Assembly: GCA_949318235.1 (NCBI GenBank)
Contig: OX439129.1
Span: 5,646,821-5,710,820, forward strand
DNA length: 64,000 nucleotides
Source of the DNA: Ecdyonurus torrentis
Taxonomy: Eukaryota > Arthropoda > Insecta > Ephemeroptera > Heptageniidae
Direction of reading: 5' to 3'
Notes under the pieces: model-generated
The model's input: only the letters and a program-made list of their open reading frames with translations
What the model was told of the DNA's origin: nothing
The model's database searches: none
Position numbers and translations under genes: made by a program
Part shown: positions 49,394 to 63,669 of the stretch, piece after piece
Layout of the letters: every line of letters begins with the position of its first letter
Position numbering within the stretch: position 1 is the first letter of the stretch

Positions 49394-49922
49394 AATTTTA
49401 TTAGCATTGATCGTTAGAACACCTTATGTACAAAAACCATGTCTAATATCCTAACATACCTTAGAAATATCAACGTTGATTTGGCCGGAGTCATTGATTT
49501 CTAATTTATTTTCTATTCACAAAATTCACGATATTCAAATATTCACTAAATATTTCTGCAGTGAGCTAGCATAATTATTACGTATTTAATTGTGTCTATA
49601 TTTAAATCTCGACCACATTAAGATATATTTATGTTGTTATTTTTATTTGTGATGATAAGAACACTCGGTGTATGTATACCGTGAACTACGGTAGTGAAAG
49701 ACACGGCGACAGTAAGCAAACAAAAATGTTGGTCCAGAGCGTGGATGTAGTTTCTCAAAATAACTTCAATCTGTCAACGAGAATAATAAACATACACAAA
49801 TCTGCAGCACACTGCAGTGTGGAGTGTAAGAAACTGGGCTTATTTTATATTATTTGCTTTTTGTGCTGAAATCAGATTCAATAACAACTCTTTGGAAAAA
49901 AAGTGCGATTGATAAACAAATC

Positions 49923-50025
<103 letters not shown>

Positions 50026-50324
50026 ATTGGAGTTCTACATTCATGTCTAAATTAAAATAAAACCACAATGCATAATATTAAAAGTTGCAATATAGCCATA
50101 AAAGACAAAAAAATCTAGTGTTGCAATACAAATATTAATTATTGATATTATTGATTTTTTATAAAACTTTATACATATAAAAAAAGCAAGAAATCATATT
50201 AAAAATATGTATTTAATTCCAATAATTTTTATACGTAACTAAACTTGCAAAATAATAATAATAATAATAAAATCGGTGACTCATTTTGACTAAAGTTTTT
50301 GTTCCTATCCTAAAGAACTTCACT

Positions 50325-50628
50325 AAAAAAAGTGAGCATTACTCCAGTTACGAATCCTAACTTATTTGACATAATAAACACTTTTGAGTTATTATGAGCA
50401 GCTATAAAGTAATGCATTTTTAGCAAATTATTAACAATAGCTAATTTAACTTAAAATAGCCCAAAATAAAAACTCACAACAACTCAAAACAACTTAAATT
50501 GGTTATTTGTAATATTTTACTGAAATGCATTATTTTAGCTGCTCATAATAACTTGAAAGAGTCGAAAGTGTTTATCTCAAATAAGTTATAGGATACGTAA
50601 CTGAAGTGGTGCACCTTTTCTTTGAGTG
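50325..50628. mobile_element. Fold-back element (AGTGAGCATTACTCCAGTTA arms)
   Basis: The left arm ATCCTAACTTATTTGACATA and further blocks are inverted at the right (CAAATAAGTTATAGGATACG, AACTGAAGTGGTGCACC). The interior also pairs, through AGCAGCTATAAAGTAATGCA and its inverse. Confidence 0.68.
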
Positions 50629-51080
50629 TTCCCAAATATTTGAAAACATATGCAGCCAGCCAGTTATAGCAACTGCTAACGTAAAGTATACGGTAATTGT
50701 ATGGACAACAAGCCAAGTAAATGATAACTTACATGTATAATATGTCAGACACTGTACGAGAGCGAGGATGAACTGCGGGATGAAAGAGGGTGAACAAGAG
50801 ACTATATCATATTGCAGTCATGGTCAAGTATTTGAAATATACGCGCGGTAGAATATAAGTAGTATATATATATACATATAATATACATACGTATAGTATA
50901 TAATATATATTAATATATAAGCTAGGGAGCAAGGTCAAGTATTGGCACTTGATGACAATTCGGGTCAACTATTGAGACCACCTCTCATCTATGTACAACT
51001 TTCAATTACCCCCTCAGTATTATACTGTACAGTATAGGCTATATATCTATATTATTATTATACCCAATTGAAGTTTAATC

Positions 51081-51388
51081 TATAGGGTGTATGCGGATGA
51101 CGTCATATTTATTGCGCTTGAAGGCCATACTGGAGTATTGAATAACATTGCTCAGCATAGGACCAACTTTGTTTAAGCCAATTTTCTTTGGGAAATCGGT
51201 TCATTTTTTGTTATAGTTATTTTTCTCACATACTTGAGATACTAATTCAACATATTTACAGCATCAATATTCTCAAAAATATTACATAGTGGTTTTAAAC
51301 TGGAAAAATGATGTATTTTCCTATACCACCCATGTTATTGAGTTATCCAACATGGCGTCGACTTTAACATGAATGCATAGACCCTATA
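51081..51388. mobile_element. TATAGGGTGTATGC MITE copy, forward member of an inverted pair
   Basis: It starts TATAGGGTGTATGCGGATGA and ends GAATGCATAGACCCTATA. The next copy, in reverse orientation, starts 309 bases to the right. Confidence 0.82.
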
Positions 51389-51696
51389 TAGCATGGCGTA
51401 GCTCCTATGTAGTAATTGTACATCTATAATAAAGTTTAATTTACACTTACGAACAATCAATGTACTTGCTTGTGCACGTGCTTCAATCAATTACTTGGCG
51501 TTGATAGTGTGTGTATTGTTGATTACAATTGATTTTATTGGTAATTACATGTTATATCGTACTTCACTTTAGTTTCGTACTAAAATGTCTCAACTTTATC
51601 TCTATCCTCCTCGGTCCCAGACTTTTTTTTTTAAATTATTGTTTCACTGTTGTAAATGTTAACGACGTTTTTGTGCGGCTCTCAGAATGACAAAAC

Positions 51697-52005
51697 TATA
51701 GGGTCTATACATTCATGTTAAAGTCGACGCCATGTTGGATAACTCAATAACATGGATGGCATAGGAAAAAAATCATTTTGCCAGTTTAAAAACACTATGC
51801 AATATTTTTGAGAGCATTGATGCTGTAAATGTGTTGAATTAGTATCTCAAATATGTGAGAAAAATAACAAATAACAAAAAATTAACCTATTTCCCGAAGA
51901 AAATTAGCTTAAATGAAGTTTGTCCTATGCTGAGCAATGTTATGCACTACTCCAGTATGGCCTCAAAGCGCAATAAATATGACGTCATCCGCATACACCC
52001 CATAT
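51697..52005. mobile_element. TATAGGGTGTATGC MITE copy, reverse member of an inverted pair
   Basis: Reverse orientation: it starts TATAGGGTCTATACATTCAT and ends TCATCCGCATACACCCCATA. It is similar enough to 51081-51388 that the two could pair. Confidence 0.8.
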
Positions 52006-53257
52006 CTCTTTTGTCAAAAACATTTTCTTACTTTTACGGAGCCCCTACCTACTTTAGGTTGCTCAAAATATATTTAAAAAGTGCGTAAATTAAAGAGCGT
52101 TTTTTGATCCAAATTTCATATTTTTTATCTCAATTTGTTGTATTTTTGTTTCTATTATTTATATAAATATCTGATATCCACTACATTGTTTACTAGCTGC
52201 CACTGAAGAGGCATTTTGTAAATAACTTTTTAAATGCTTTATTTTTCTACCATATTACACACATATAATACAAAAAGGGCAAAATATTAGTAATAAAAAA
52301 AATAATTTATAATATGTATGAAAAATAAGAAGACAAAATATTGTTGTTGTTTTTATTAGTAGAAAATTTATTTTGTTCATTTGCTGATATTGACGTTATT
52401 TCAAATTATTTTTAAATTATATTACACAAATTATAAATTGATATAGTTTTATATCAATTTTATATATTCATGTTACTATAAATATTATATTATTATTTAC
52501 TGTATTACTGTAACATATTATATACTACTGTTAAGCATGTTACCAGGATTTCTCGTTAATTTCTCGTTCCATTAATTTTTAAGATTCAATTAAACGACAG
52601 GAGGAGATGTTCTTTAATTATAATAATATATTATTGACAATAGGAAATTAAAGCAGTTAAGTAATTTGCTGGCCAAATAGAGCTCTATGATTTTATGATT
52701 TTAGCGTGATTTTAACGTATGCACAAAAATTATATTGATTAAATATAGGCACAACAACTATAATTTAAATACGAGAAATTTGAATTGATTTACATAAAAA
52801 TTGAAATCAAAATATATTTTCAGTTATATATCAATGAAATTTTCTTTCCAAAATATGTAAAATATATCTTTACGCCAGATATCGATATACATAATAAGTA
52901 TGCCGTGATTTTTTATGACTGCTGCCTGAATTTAAGTGATCAGGGGGCCCGGGTCTATAAGTATATATAAACTATATTTATATTATTATTGATACGGCGG
53001 CTCTCGTTTGTTTGCGTCAGTATGACGTCAGTGCATGGCCGGTGCTCTATAGCCGAGTCAGTTGTTGACTGATTTTTGGCGTGACATCTCTTCTCAATAC
53101 CACAGACATACGAGCATTTATACATATTACATACATATATACGTACGTACATATGTAATATGTATATACGTAACAGTGGTGCAGACAGACAGACAATAAT
53201 ACTTCCACCATCACGTGATCGAGTCAATACTAGAGCCACAAGCAGGCTTTGTACAAG

Positions 53258-53800
<543 letters not shown>

Positions 53801-54478
53801 TACGTGATTTTACGTGATTATTGTGAAAGCCAAAGTTAAATTCTCAATAAGAAATATAAAACAATAAAGTGACTCGCGCTCTGACGTCAATGGTTCGCGT
53901 GACACCGCGTATACTATTAGCTGTTCAAAAGTGATCCTTACTTTTGCTTGTTTTTCTTTACATTTTTTATTGACGATCAAAGAATAATATATTATACTAT
54001 TTTCAGCTCTGTCTATCATCAAATGTAATAATTCTATTTTAAACTTCATATAAAATATTGTAACTTGGAAAATAATGCATATCAATAGTAAGCCACTTTT
54101 TTGTGCACTTTTTTCTTTTCTTAATAAATTATGTTTATAGCTATTAAAAATTGCAGCTTTTGGATCCTTAAAAAAAAAAAAAAAAAAAAAAAAAACTATA
54201 TAATGACTGATGCGCTACCATACCATGTTTATTTACAATTTTTTTCCAAATTTGAAAGATTTAACTCTGCTACATATGCTACAGCTACAGCTCGTTTTCA
54301 GGCATCAAAATAAGTATTTTTTTAATGATTTATTTATTTAAGAAGTTAGTTTTATTATTTTTTAGTTCGTTTATTTAAAAATACACTCAATGTTTATTTT
54401 ACATTTGTTTATTCATTCGATACTATCGTAATATTAATCGTGCGGAATTTTTATGAAAACAAAAATGCCTAGCACCGT

Positions 54479-54596
<118 letters not shown>

Positions 54597-54795
54597 CTGC
54601 CACTATGTTGATTCTGTTCACCTCTCATACAGAGCATAGAAGGGAAGGACGGGGGGGAAAGGGTTAAATGATGCGAAGCCGAGTGGACGAGAATGTGACG
54701 TGTGTTCGTGAAAAAAAAAATGAAAGAAGTCGCGCGAGTGCAAAAGCATCAGCGAGAACCTGCAGGCACTTATACGTTATCCACAAATATAAAAC

Positions 54796-54800
<5 letters not shown>

Positions 54801-54857
<57 letters not shown>
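54801..54857. repeat. (CT)n microsatellite
   Basis: About 28 CT units. Confidence 0.94.
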
Positions 54858-54861
<4 letters not shown>

Positions 54862-55011
54862 TTCTTATAAACCTAAAGTTGGAGCGTCGTTACACCTCAA
54901 GTCACAAGTCCAACCACATTTGGTTTTATCTCCATGGTTTTATATTTAAATAAAAATTGTTCAGTGTAAAAATTTAAAATTTATTTCGACAAAATAGGAA
55001 GCAAATTTCAA

Positions 55012-55324
55012 TATAGGGTGTATGCATTCATGTTAAAGTCGACGCCATGTTGGATAACTCAATAACATGGGTGGCATAGGATAAAAAATCATTTTGACTG
55101 CAGTTTAAAAATACAATGCAATATTTTTGAGAGCATTGATGCTGTAAATATGTTGAATTAGTATCTCAAGTATGTGAGAAAAATAACAGTTACAAAAAAA
55201 AATACCCAATTTCCCAAAGAAAATTGGCTTAAATGAAGTTTGTCCTATGCTGAGCAATGTTATGCACTACTCCAGTATGGCCTCCAAGCGCAATAAATAT
55301 GACGTCATCCGCATACACCCTATT
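55012..55324. mobile_element. TATAGGGTGTATGC MITE copy, reverse
   Basis: It starts TATAGGGTGTATGCATTCAT and ends ATCCGCATACACCCTATTA. Nearly the same as 51697-52005. Confidence 0.82.
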
Positions 55325-55551
55325 ATATTAAATCTGATTTGACTTAGTGTCCCGTGTAAAGCTGATTCTTATGAAATAACCTTTTTTCGATAAAAAAAAA
55401 AAAAAAAAAAAAAAAAACTGACTCATTTATTTCCTTTATTCTACAACCAGATAACAAAATGCATATCACTTTATAGACTGTTATATTATTTGATACAAGT
55501 ACAAATGATGGCCAGTACAAAGAAAAGAAAAAAAATTTGAAACGTACATAC

Positions 55552-55722
55552 ATATCGAGGGTGCTCCGCTATAATGTCCTAAGTCCATTTGACCTTGAAA
55601 AATATTTTTTGCTGCAAATGACCTGAAATGGATAAATCCAAAATTTGGGGTTGATCCGACGATTTTTTATTTTTCAAGGTCAAGTGGACTTAGGACATTA
55701 TAGCGGAGCACCCTCGATATAT
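55552..55722. mobile_element. Hairpin MITE with TATCGAGGGTGCTCCGC arms
   Basis: Arms of about 50 bases (left GGTGCTCCGCTATAATGTCC, right its near-perfect inverse) surround a roughly 65-base loop. TA occurs at both edges. Confidence 0.8.
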
Positions 55723-56003
55723 AAAACAAAAACATTAAAATGTTGTAAAAAATAAGTGGAATAAGAAAACGAATTACTAGTGTTAATAAGATAAGTTGGT
55801 ATTAACATTTTAGCAGCCTTTACTTTTGTCTTGTTAAATTTGCAAATGTTTTATCACTTCTTACCTATAGTTATAGCATTATGTATATATTTAATATAAT
55901 ATATATTTTTAGCATGTAATCAAAAATCACATATTGAAAATCCAGAATAATATAACAAATTTACATTTTTTTTAACTTTATATAGAAAATACGTCTAACC
56001 TAC

Positions 56004-56352
56004 ATAAGGGTGTATCCGCATGACGTCATATGTAATGTACTTCGACGCCATACTGATGTAATGAATAACATTGTTCAGCATAAATATGACAAACTTCGAT
56101 GTTTGCTATTGTCTTTAGAAAATCAGTTAATGTATTTTGATATTATTATTTTTCTCATGGCACGTACGTATTTGAGATACTAATTCAAGCTATTAACAGC
56201 ATCAATGCCCACAAAAATATTGCTTTGTATTTTTAAACTAGTAATGCTTTGTATTTTTAAACTAGTAAAATTAGTCATTTTCCTATGCCAGCCTATGTAA
56301 TTGAGTGATCCAACATGGCGTCGATGTTAACATGAATGCATACAACCTATAT
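56004..56352. mobile_element. TATAGGGTGTATGC MITE copy, forward, longer variant
   Basis: It starts ATAAGGGTGTATCCGCATGA and ends AATGCATACAACCTATA. A small internal duplication (CTTTGTATTTTTAAACTAGT, twice, 56223-56267) accounts for part of the extra length. Confidence 0.72.
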
Positions 56353-56476
56353 AATTCTCTTTTTGAATGATACTTGTTCAGTTTCTATTGGCTAATGTCA
56401 TACAATGCCATCAGATGGAGATTTTATTGGCCTTACAACTCCGTATAAATACATGTTATTTCCATAATGCCAAAAA

Positions 56477-56507
<31 letters not shown>

Positions 56508-56812
56508 GACAAAATATATATATATATATATATAGACAAAAAAATAAAAAAATTAGACAAGTAAAGTGTACCACAGAAATGAAGTTATTTCCTCTCTCTT
56601 TGCTTAAGTTCGACTCCGAAATAAATTTAATGCTTTTTACTTTGTGTGCAAAAGTTCTGGAGTCTGAAATCGAATCTCGTGTGAAAAATACGCATTTCCT
56701 TTTTTTGTTTGCAGAGAGTGGTGTCAATCAAGTTTATCGATGACGGAGGATCGAAATAAACGATATTTTAACCCTTGTGTACGTATACGACAAGGCGTGA
56801 GAACTAGACACG

Positions 56813-56851
<39 letters not shown>

Positions 56852-57709
56852 ATCGTCTAAAAACAAGTAAAATTATAATAAAAAATAAAAAATGAAAGAA
56901 CGTGCTGAAAAGAGCTGCACTGTTGAACAATGAATGATTCAAACCTGATCCCTAAAAAAAAAGGGCTCATTTCCATGCATTAATATCCATAAATATAACC
57001 ATGTTTTTACAAAAAGAAAAAATTTTATACTTAAATTTCATCGTATTACATTGATCATAAATATGAATATAAAACTTTATATATAATGTATCAAAAATTT
57101 TAAGAAGAAAAACTTGAGAGAATGAGAAAAAAAAAAAGCTATGGCTTATTACTTTAAAATGATTTCAACAAGCTTAAATAAAAATAAACACAAAAGTGAA
57201 GAAATAACAAAAGACTTATATAAGTTTACAAGTTTGAACAATATGCTGTATACGTGTATATCAATATAATATATCAATATAATATTTCAATTTATTATTT
57301 CAATTTATTGAGCACAATATCTAAACTCTAGCAAAATAACAAAAAGTCAGTTCCAATATTAAATAATATATATGATATTTGCATGTAATGGTTAAGCATA
57401 CTATGTACTGTACATTGCCGGCTGATTTAGTGCTGCGTGTATGTATTACATATCCAATTTAAATAAATAATATTCTTTTTAAAAAGGTCAAATGTAACAT
57501 TGAAAAAATAATGTTTATTTATCATTTTTTTTGGGGGGGGGGGGGTTCTCTTGTGATTCTAAAACTGTTATGAAATGTAAAAAATAAATAAATAAATGAG
57601 AGAGAGAGAGAGAGAGGAAAATGTAATAAATAAAAATATAATGATTTATAAGTTTTACGTGTTTGACTTTTTAATATTATTTGATGTTTTGGTCTATATA
57701 GGCAATATT

Positions 57710-57745
<36 letters not shown>

Positions 57746-58093
57746 AATTATGATGCTCATAACAAGAGTGAGTTGCGTTAGTGACTAAAAAACAAACAAA
57801 AATCTAAAAATAAATCGTAAGTTAATAATGTAGTGCCACTATGTCAGCGACGAGTGCTGTTGAATAAGAGCGAATTAAATTACGTTTAATTAACAACAAT
57901 AATAATTAGGTTGCTATGCATAGGATACGAGTAATGTTCATCCTTTTATTTATTCTTTGCCACAAAATTTCTTTTCAAGTTTTCAGTTTGATTTGATGTA
58001 TCAGTTTCTTTGTTAATATACATTCTATGTAATAATTTTGAGTTTAAGGTAGAAAAGAGATTGTATTATTTCTTTGATAATAATAATTAGTTA

Positions 58094-58252
<159 letters not shown>

Positions 58253-59151
58253 TAAAAGACGTCATTTCATCGTTATTGTTTAATATAACCGGTTTGTTCT
58301 TAAAGTTCTAAAAGTCAAATACGTCAAACACGTCGTATTTCTCACTTCTGTCTTCATTACATTTCATGCTCCAATCATAATCATACTGATGTGTGATGTG
58401 GTATAAAATCACAGATTTCCCCGCTATACTAAGTACATACAGTACTGTATACGTTACGTTGTACGTACAATGAAGTATAACAAACAAACAAATTGACTGG
58501 AAATTTAAAAACAAACAACTTTAGTATAAAGAGAATTACATATGATTATCTAGGGTTTATCTAATAAGGATTAAACCCTGATAATTATATTGAAACAATT
58601 AGTGATTTCTAAGAAGAATACGTACAATAATTCTTACCAACTATATGAACAAACTTTTATCCTATTAAAAAATAATAATAATAATAATAAAAAAGAAGTC
58701 CTCTACTGCAAATACGTAAATGCAAAAAAAAAAAAAAAAAAAATTATAAAAATTATAAAAATAAAATTGAAAATATATTTGAAACATGTATAAAACTGAT
58801 ATACTGCATTGTGTGCATTGAAATGCACATGTTGAGAAAAGTTATCAATTCTGTCACTTTATATTTAATTTATTTACTTTATTTCTCTTATAATCAAGGT
58901 TCTCTGTATTATGTATCAACCTTGCTAACATACATAGAATTTGATTTATAAATACTCTCGTTTTGTAATTCTTTTGTATTTACCGATCGAATAAGAAACT
59001 TTAAACTGAGGGTCTATTGACCACTGTTTTGTCACTTGACTTAACATGCGGCTGATTTATATTTTAAATATGTCCATTACTTAAACAGCAAATTAAGTTC
59101 AGCGTAAGTTTTTACCAACATTTTCAATAGGCAAGTTCAAAGAGGTAAGCA

Positions 59152-59590
59152 TCATGACGCCATAATACCTCTCGGTGTAGGCCAGGATTAAATCTTTTCA
59201 GTATGATCTGAGGCTTACCAGACCTCAGGCTCAACCCGTTATCACACTATGCTGGGCTCGATTACCAGATCTGTGCAACCCGGACCACTGACTATTGGAG
59301 AACTAAGAGTTGATAGCACTCGCGTTAGCAAGTAGTGGTCAAACTGCCAGCACAGCCACGTATATCGCCAGTCTTTGTACGGTTTTATACCCATCCAAGT
59401 ACTGACCACGCTCGACGTTGCTTAACTTGACGTTAGCAAGCAGTGGTCAAACTGCCAGCATAGCCACGTATATCACCAGTCTTTGTACGGTTTTACCCAT
59501 CCAAGTATTGACCACGCTCGACGTTGCTCAACTTCAGTTATCCAACGAGAACCGGTTCAGACAACGCAATAAGGCTGTGTTCAATTTGGG
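59152..59590 (-). mobile_element. SINE with 5S rRNA-derived head (SINE3-like)
   Basis: Read on the minus strand from about 59580 leftward, the start resembles 5S rRNA: CCGGTTCTCGTTGG, then AGCAACGTCGAGCGTGGTCA and TACTTGGATGGGT (59520-59490). The body (GCAGTTTGACCAC, GTGGTCCGGGTTGCACAG, GGTCTGGTAAGCC, GGCGTCATGAT at the left end) is the same as in the tRNA-headed SINE at 38.4 kb. A 108-base segment spanning the head/body junction is tandemly repeated (59324-59431 and 59432-59539). Confidence 0.82.
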
Positions 59591-60028
59591 CTAGTAAATT
59601 TAATTATGATAATAATTTTCTGATATGTTATATAACCCGGTATAACATTGCAATGCAACAATTATAATATTTTAATTAATGCTAGATTATATATACATGT
59701 AAATCCCTGAATGACGTACAAACAAACAAATACAATACATATTGATTAATTTTAAATTTGAATGTTACCACAATCAGTTTCATAGGGATTAATATTATAA
59801 TATTGTTTACTAAAACCTCTAGAGCACTTCATCTCCATTCATATATTTACATTGATTAATTATTTAATTAAAACATTTTTAATGATGTTTTTTCAAATTA
59901 CGCAACATAACTATAAATTAATATTGAAATTTACTCAGAATACTGAGAATTCACGAAATGATATTCATTTTTAATATCATATGATCTACGTATTACATTT
60001 CCAGTTACCAAGGTTACAGTACAGTACA

Positions 60029-60141
<113 letters not shown>

Positions 60142-61289
60142 CATTATATTATATTAAAAAAATAAAGTTATTATCAATGAAAACCTATCAACAAAAAAAA
60201 TATATAAAAAAACCATGTTTAGTACCAATTAAAATTTATCAAAATAAATAAAAATAATAATATAAATGTATAATAATTTTTAAAAAAATTAATATTATTT
60301 GAAGTGTTAATAAACCATTTTATGAAAATTAAAAATGATCAATATTAATGATTTAAAAAAATATTATTGAATAAGAGATGAATTGTTAAATTTAATTTAA
60401 TGAATTTAATGATGAATTTAATGAATAATACATTAAAATAATTAAATTTTTGTTTATACTAATTTAAAATTGTAACTGAATGTACTGTTGAACAGTTGGG
60501 TTAAATTGAGAGGTTGTACGCCTGATTTAGCCCAATAAAAAGCTGTTAATTATTATTATTATTATTGTTAGAAGAATATTTCGCAACAAAAGATAAAAAC
60601 TTTGACCTGCAATGACAGAAGGATAGGAAATTAGGGGTAGCTTTTCCCGCGCACAGAAATATCACGGAAAGAAATATCACATTTGACGATCTCAGTCCAC
60701 CTCACAATACTTAACTGATGACAAATTCTAATTACGAAATTAATTTAAAATTCACTATGTATATAAATAAAAAAAAGGAAAATATTTTCTGTTTCAAATA
60801 AAATCCAGAACATATTAAAGTGAATAAACAAAATGTTGTGAATTGTTATTTAAACAATTCTAAATTCTCTATACAAGAGTGTACGAAAGGTTATTTCAAT
60901 TTATTGACATCAAAAAACAAAGTAAGAATTTCGTGTTTCATCATTAAAACTTCCGAGAAGAGAAGAGTATAATTACGATCGAGAGAAAAACAAAATGAAA
61001 TTCGATATTTTTGCCGAGTTGTGATGTATCAGATATCGGGCTGTCAGTGTTCTTCATACACCGACTGTTATTTTGTTCTTTAAAGTTTCTTTGCGCTTTG
61101 CAATGTAAAGACCATGAGGTTATGTTCGATGACGTGTGTTTTCATACACATGCTAATGAGCGGAGAGTGGCTGACTGGCCGCGCGAGCACTCACTTTATC
61201 TTGCATACGTTGTCACTAATCACAAAAATAATTAAAAGTGTGAAGGACGATCGTAGAGGTTTGTTTTGTTTGCGGAACTTTCAGATTGT

Positions 61290-61441
61290 TTATCAGAGGC
61301 AGGGGAGGTTTGGGGGTCAGGTCTGAAAAATATGGGTAAAGAGGGGAGGGGGTGTTTCCCCTTTAATGTAAGCTGTTTTATGCTCATTATAGGTTTGGAC
61401 ACCCCCCCCCCTCCCGTTTCAAAATTCTGGATACGCCACTG
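61290..61441. mobile_element. Possible hAT-like element end
   Basis: A G-rich to C-rich stretch ends in ATTCTGGATACGCCACTG, a terminus type (CAGTGGCGTATCCAG when inverted) widespread on hAT-like elements. I cannot place the other end. Confidence 0.4.
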
Positions 61442-61504
61442 TCAGGGGATTCATGTTTTGGAATATTTTGTGATGGAGTGATTGCTCGTTCGATGACTTT
61501 GAGA

Positions 61505-61506
<2 letters not shown>

Positions 61507-61568
<62 letters not shown>
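61507..61568. repeat. (GA)n microsatellite
   Basis: About 31 GA units. Confidence 0.94.
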
Positions 61569-61576
<8 letters not shown>

Positions 61577-61919
61577 TTATTTTATTGTTACGTAAAATTT
61601 CCTTGTAATATATTTTCCAAATTTTAGTAAAGTACAAAAATTAATATCACCATTATAGTAACCATTGAATAAATATTGAGAATTGAAAAACTGTTCGTCA
61701 AAACCTGAAAATTTCAATATGTTGTATAACTTATTCTTTACTTGTATTGCTTTATACTGTAGGTAGTAGGTACTGTTTTTTTTTCTTCTATATTTCTCTA
61801 TACTGTAGGTACATATATGGTGTACCATGCATAGTATACTTTTATCTTTAGTATTATATAGTGTTTTTTTTATGAAATAAATCAATAAAAAATATTGCTA
61901 AATTGGTGCCTCTGTAAAA

Positions 61920-61923
61920 ATAT

Positions 61924-62010
<87 letters not shown>

Positions 62011-62012
62011 TT
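61920..62012. repeat. (TTTA)n microsatellite
   Basis: About 23 units of TTTA. Confidence 0.94.
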
Positions 62013-63669
62013 AGACTTCTATGTCATAGTACGATTTCCTCCAACGGTTAATATTTTTATTATTCACTTAAGCTTGTAAATATTGAACAAGTAATGGCTT
62101 ATATCATGTTATATGCATACAAGCATCACAGTTAAGTCAAGGCTTAAGGAGAAAATAAATACCTTATTATCGTGAAGAAGTGCCAGTATTTGCCTTCCTT
62201 GAACCAAAGTGAAATGTACGGTGTTGATTAATTATGTCAATATTAATAAATATTTGCAGAGAGAGAGACAATGAAATGTTAATGCTATATCCTACCTCAC
62301 AAGATTGTGCTAATAAATAAAAAATAGTTGGACATGCAGTAAGAGTGGTTGTATCGATCTCAGCTACTTTGACATAAAAGTTTGGGCATCTCCACGCTTG
62401 TGATTGATGTTTCATTTATTCATAAAGTTTGGTCAGCCAGCGAGAGAGAGAGAGAGAGAAAAACATGACAAAAATAACCCTTGTCAATGTTATTGAACTT
62501 TAATATACCAAATATCAAATTGTATAATATTATATATATATATATATTATTGCAACGAAAGCAGCACGTATTGTATATTGTGTATATTTATTTATACAAA
62601 TTTTGACTTTTTCAAATTTTTACAGAGGTCACAACCCTTACCTCCTCAGCAAAATACTATTTTCAAATAAAATTTTACATCTTACTTTGTAAGATTGTGT
62701 TCAGATTGTAATACATACATACATACCATACCACAATATACATAATCAGAAAAATGCTTTCAGTTAATATAAACTTTTATTTATTTAAAAAATGAGGGGA
62801 AAATAACGTTTCCCCTATGCTGGCCAATGCATTAGGCACCACAAACATGGCGTCAAAGCGCAAGCATGTGGGTTCTATAGACATTTTATGGACGGTTTAT
62901 TAGATATTATAAGCCTTGCGTTTAGTCTTTTAAGTCGCAAACAGTTTTTTTGTCTTTATTATTTATTCATTTAAATAATAATGTAGATGTACATTTTAAT
63001 TATTCGAATATCATAAGTTATACAATATTCTAAAATGTATACATGTTATGTCAAACCAATAATAAGTTTACAGAATAAATTATAAAAATTTAAAACAAAA
63101 ATATTGAATCATTAAATTTTTAATAATGTTTATTTGTGTATAATAATTCTTTGATAAATATTTTGTTTGCTGGAAGTTTCAAATTACTAAATGTTTATGT
63201 TTGTTAACAAAAATCTCAAACTCTTTTGTTTCTTCAACTTAAAGAAAAGTTTTTTTTTTTTTTTTTTTCAATCTCGTTCTTTTGTTTTACAGAAGAAGAG
63301 AAGAGGGATTAAAATTACAAGCACAGACGTCATTGTTAAATACATATTTAGTTTGATTAAAAAGTAAAGCTTTCAATATTGAGCAGATCGATTACTTATA
63401 CAAGTTATTGTTCTGTATATCAAATCAAATCTATCAAATCTTTGCTCATTTGTTGTTGAACCGTGAAAGTGTTTATAGTAAAATTAAAGAACAAAAACAT
63501 TATTTATACAATGTTTGTTACCAGGGGGATCTCGTATACCCAATCAGGTGCTCGCGAGAAATTAAACGACAGGGAACCTTTAATTTTTGTATGGCTTTGC
63601 TGCAGGATTTTTCGGCAATTTACTGAAGTTGAAATAAAAATATTTATTAGATAAACTCTTACGCACATG

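Noticed and set aside
62167..62415. Minus-strand frame with exon-like edges (donor GAG followed by GTAGGA near 62296, and a small piece ending AATAAG followed by GTATTT near 62163)
   Set aside because: It has splice-like sites and some coding-looking sequence, but the phases do not join convincingly and I recognise no family. It might be an exon of the 42.5 kb gene; RNA evidence would be needed.
62806..62880. Possible tenth TATAGGGTGTATGC MITE copy
   Set aside because: Only short blocks (CCTATGCTGGCCAATGCATT, CATGGCGTCAAAGCGCAA) resemble the family and the termini are missing, so it is too weak to list.
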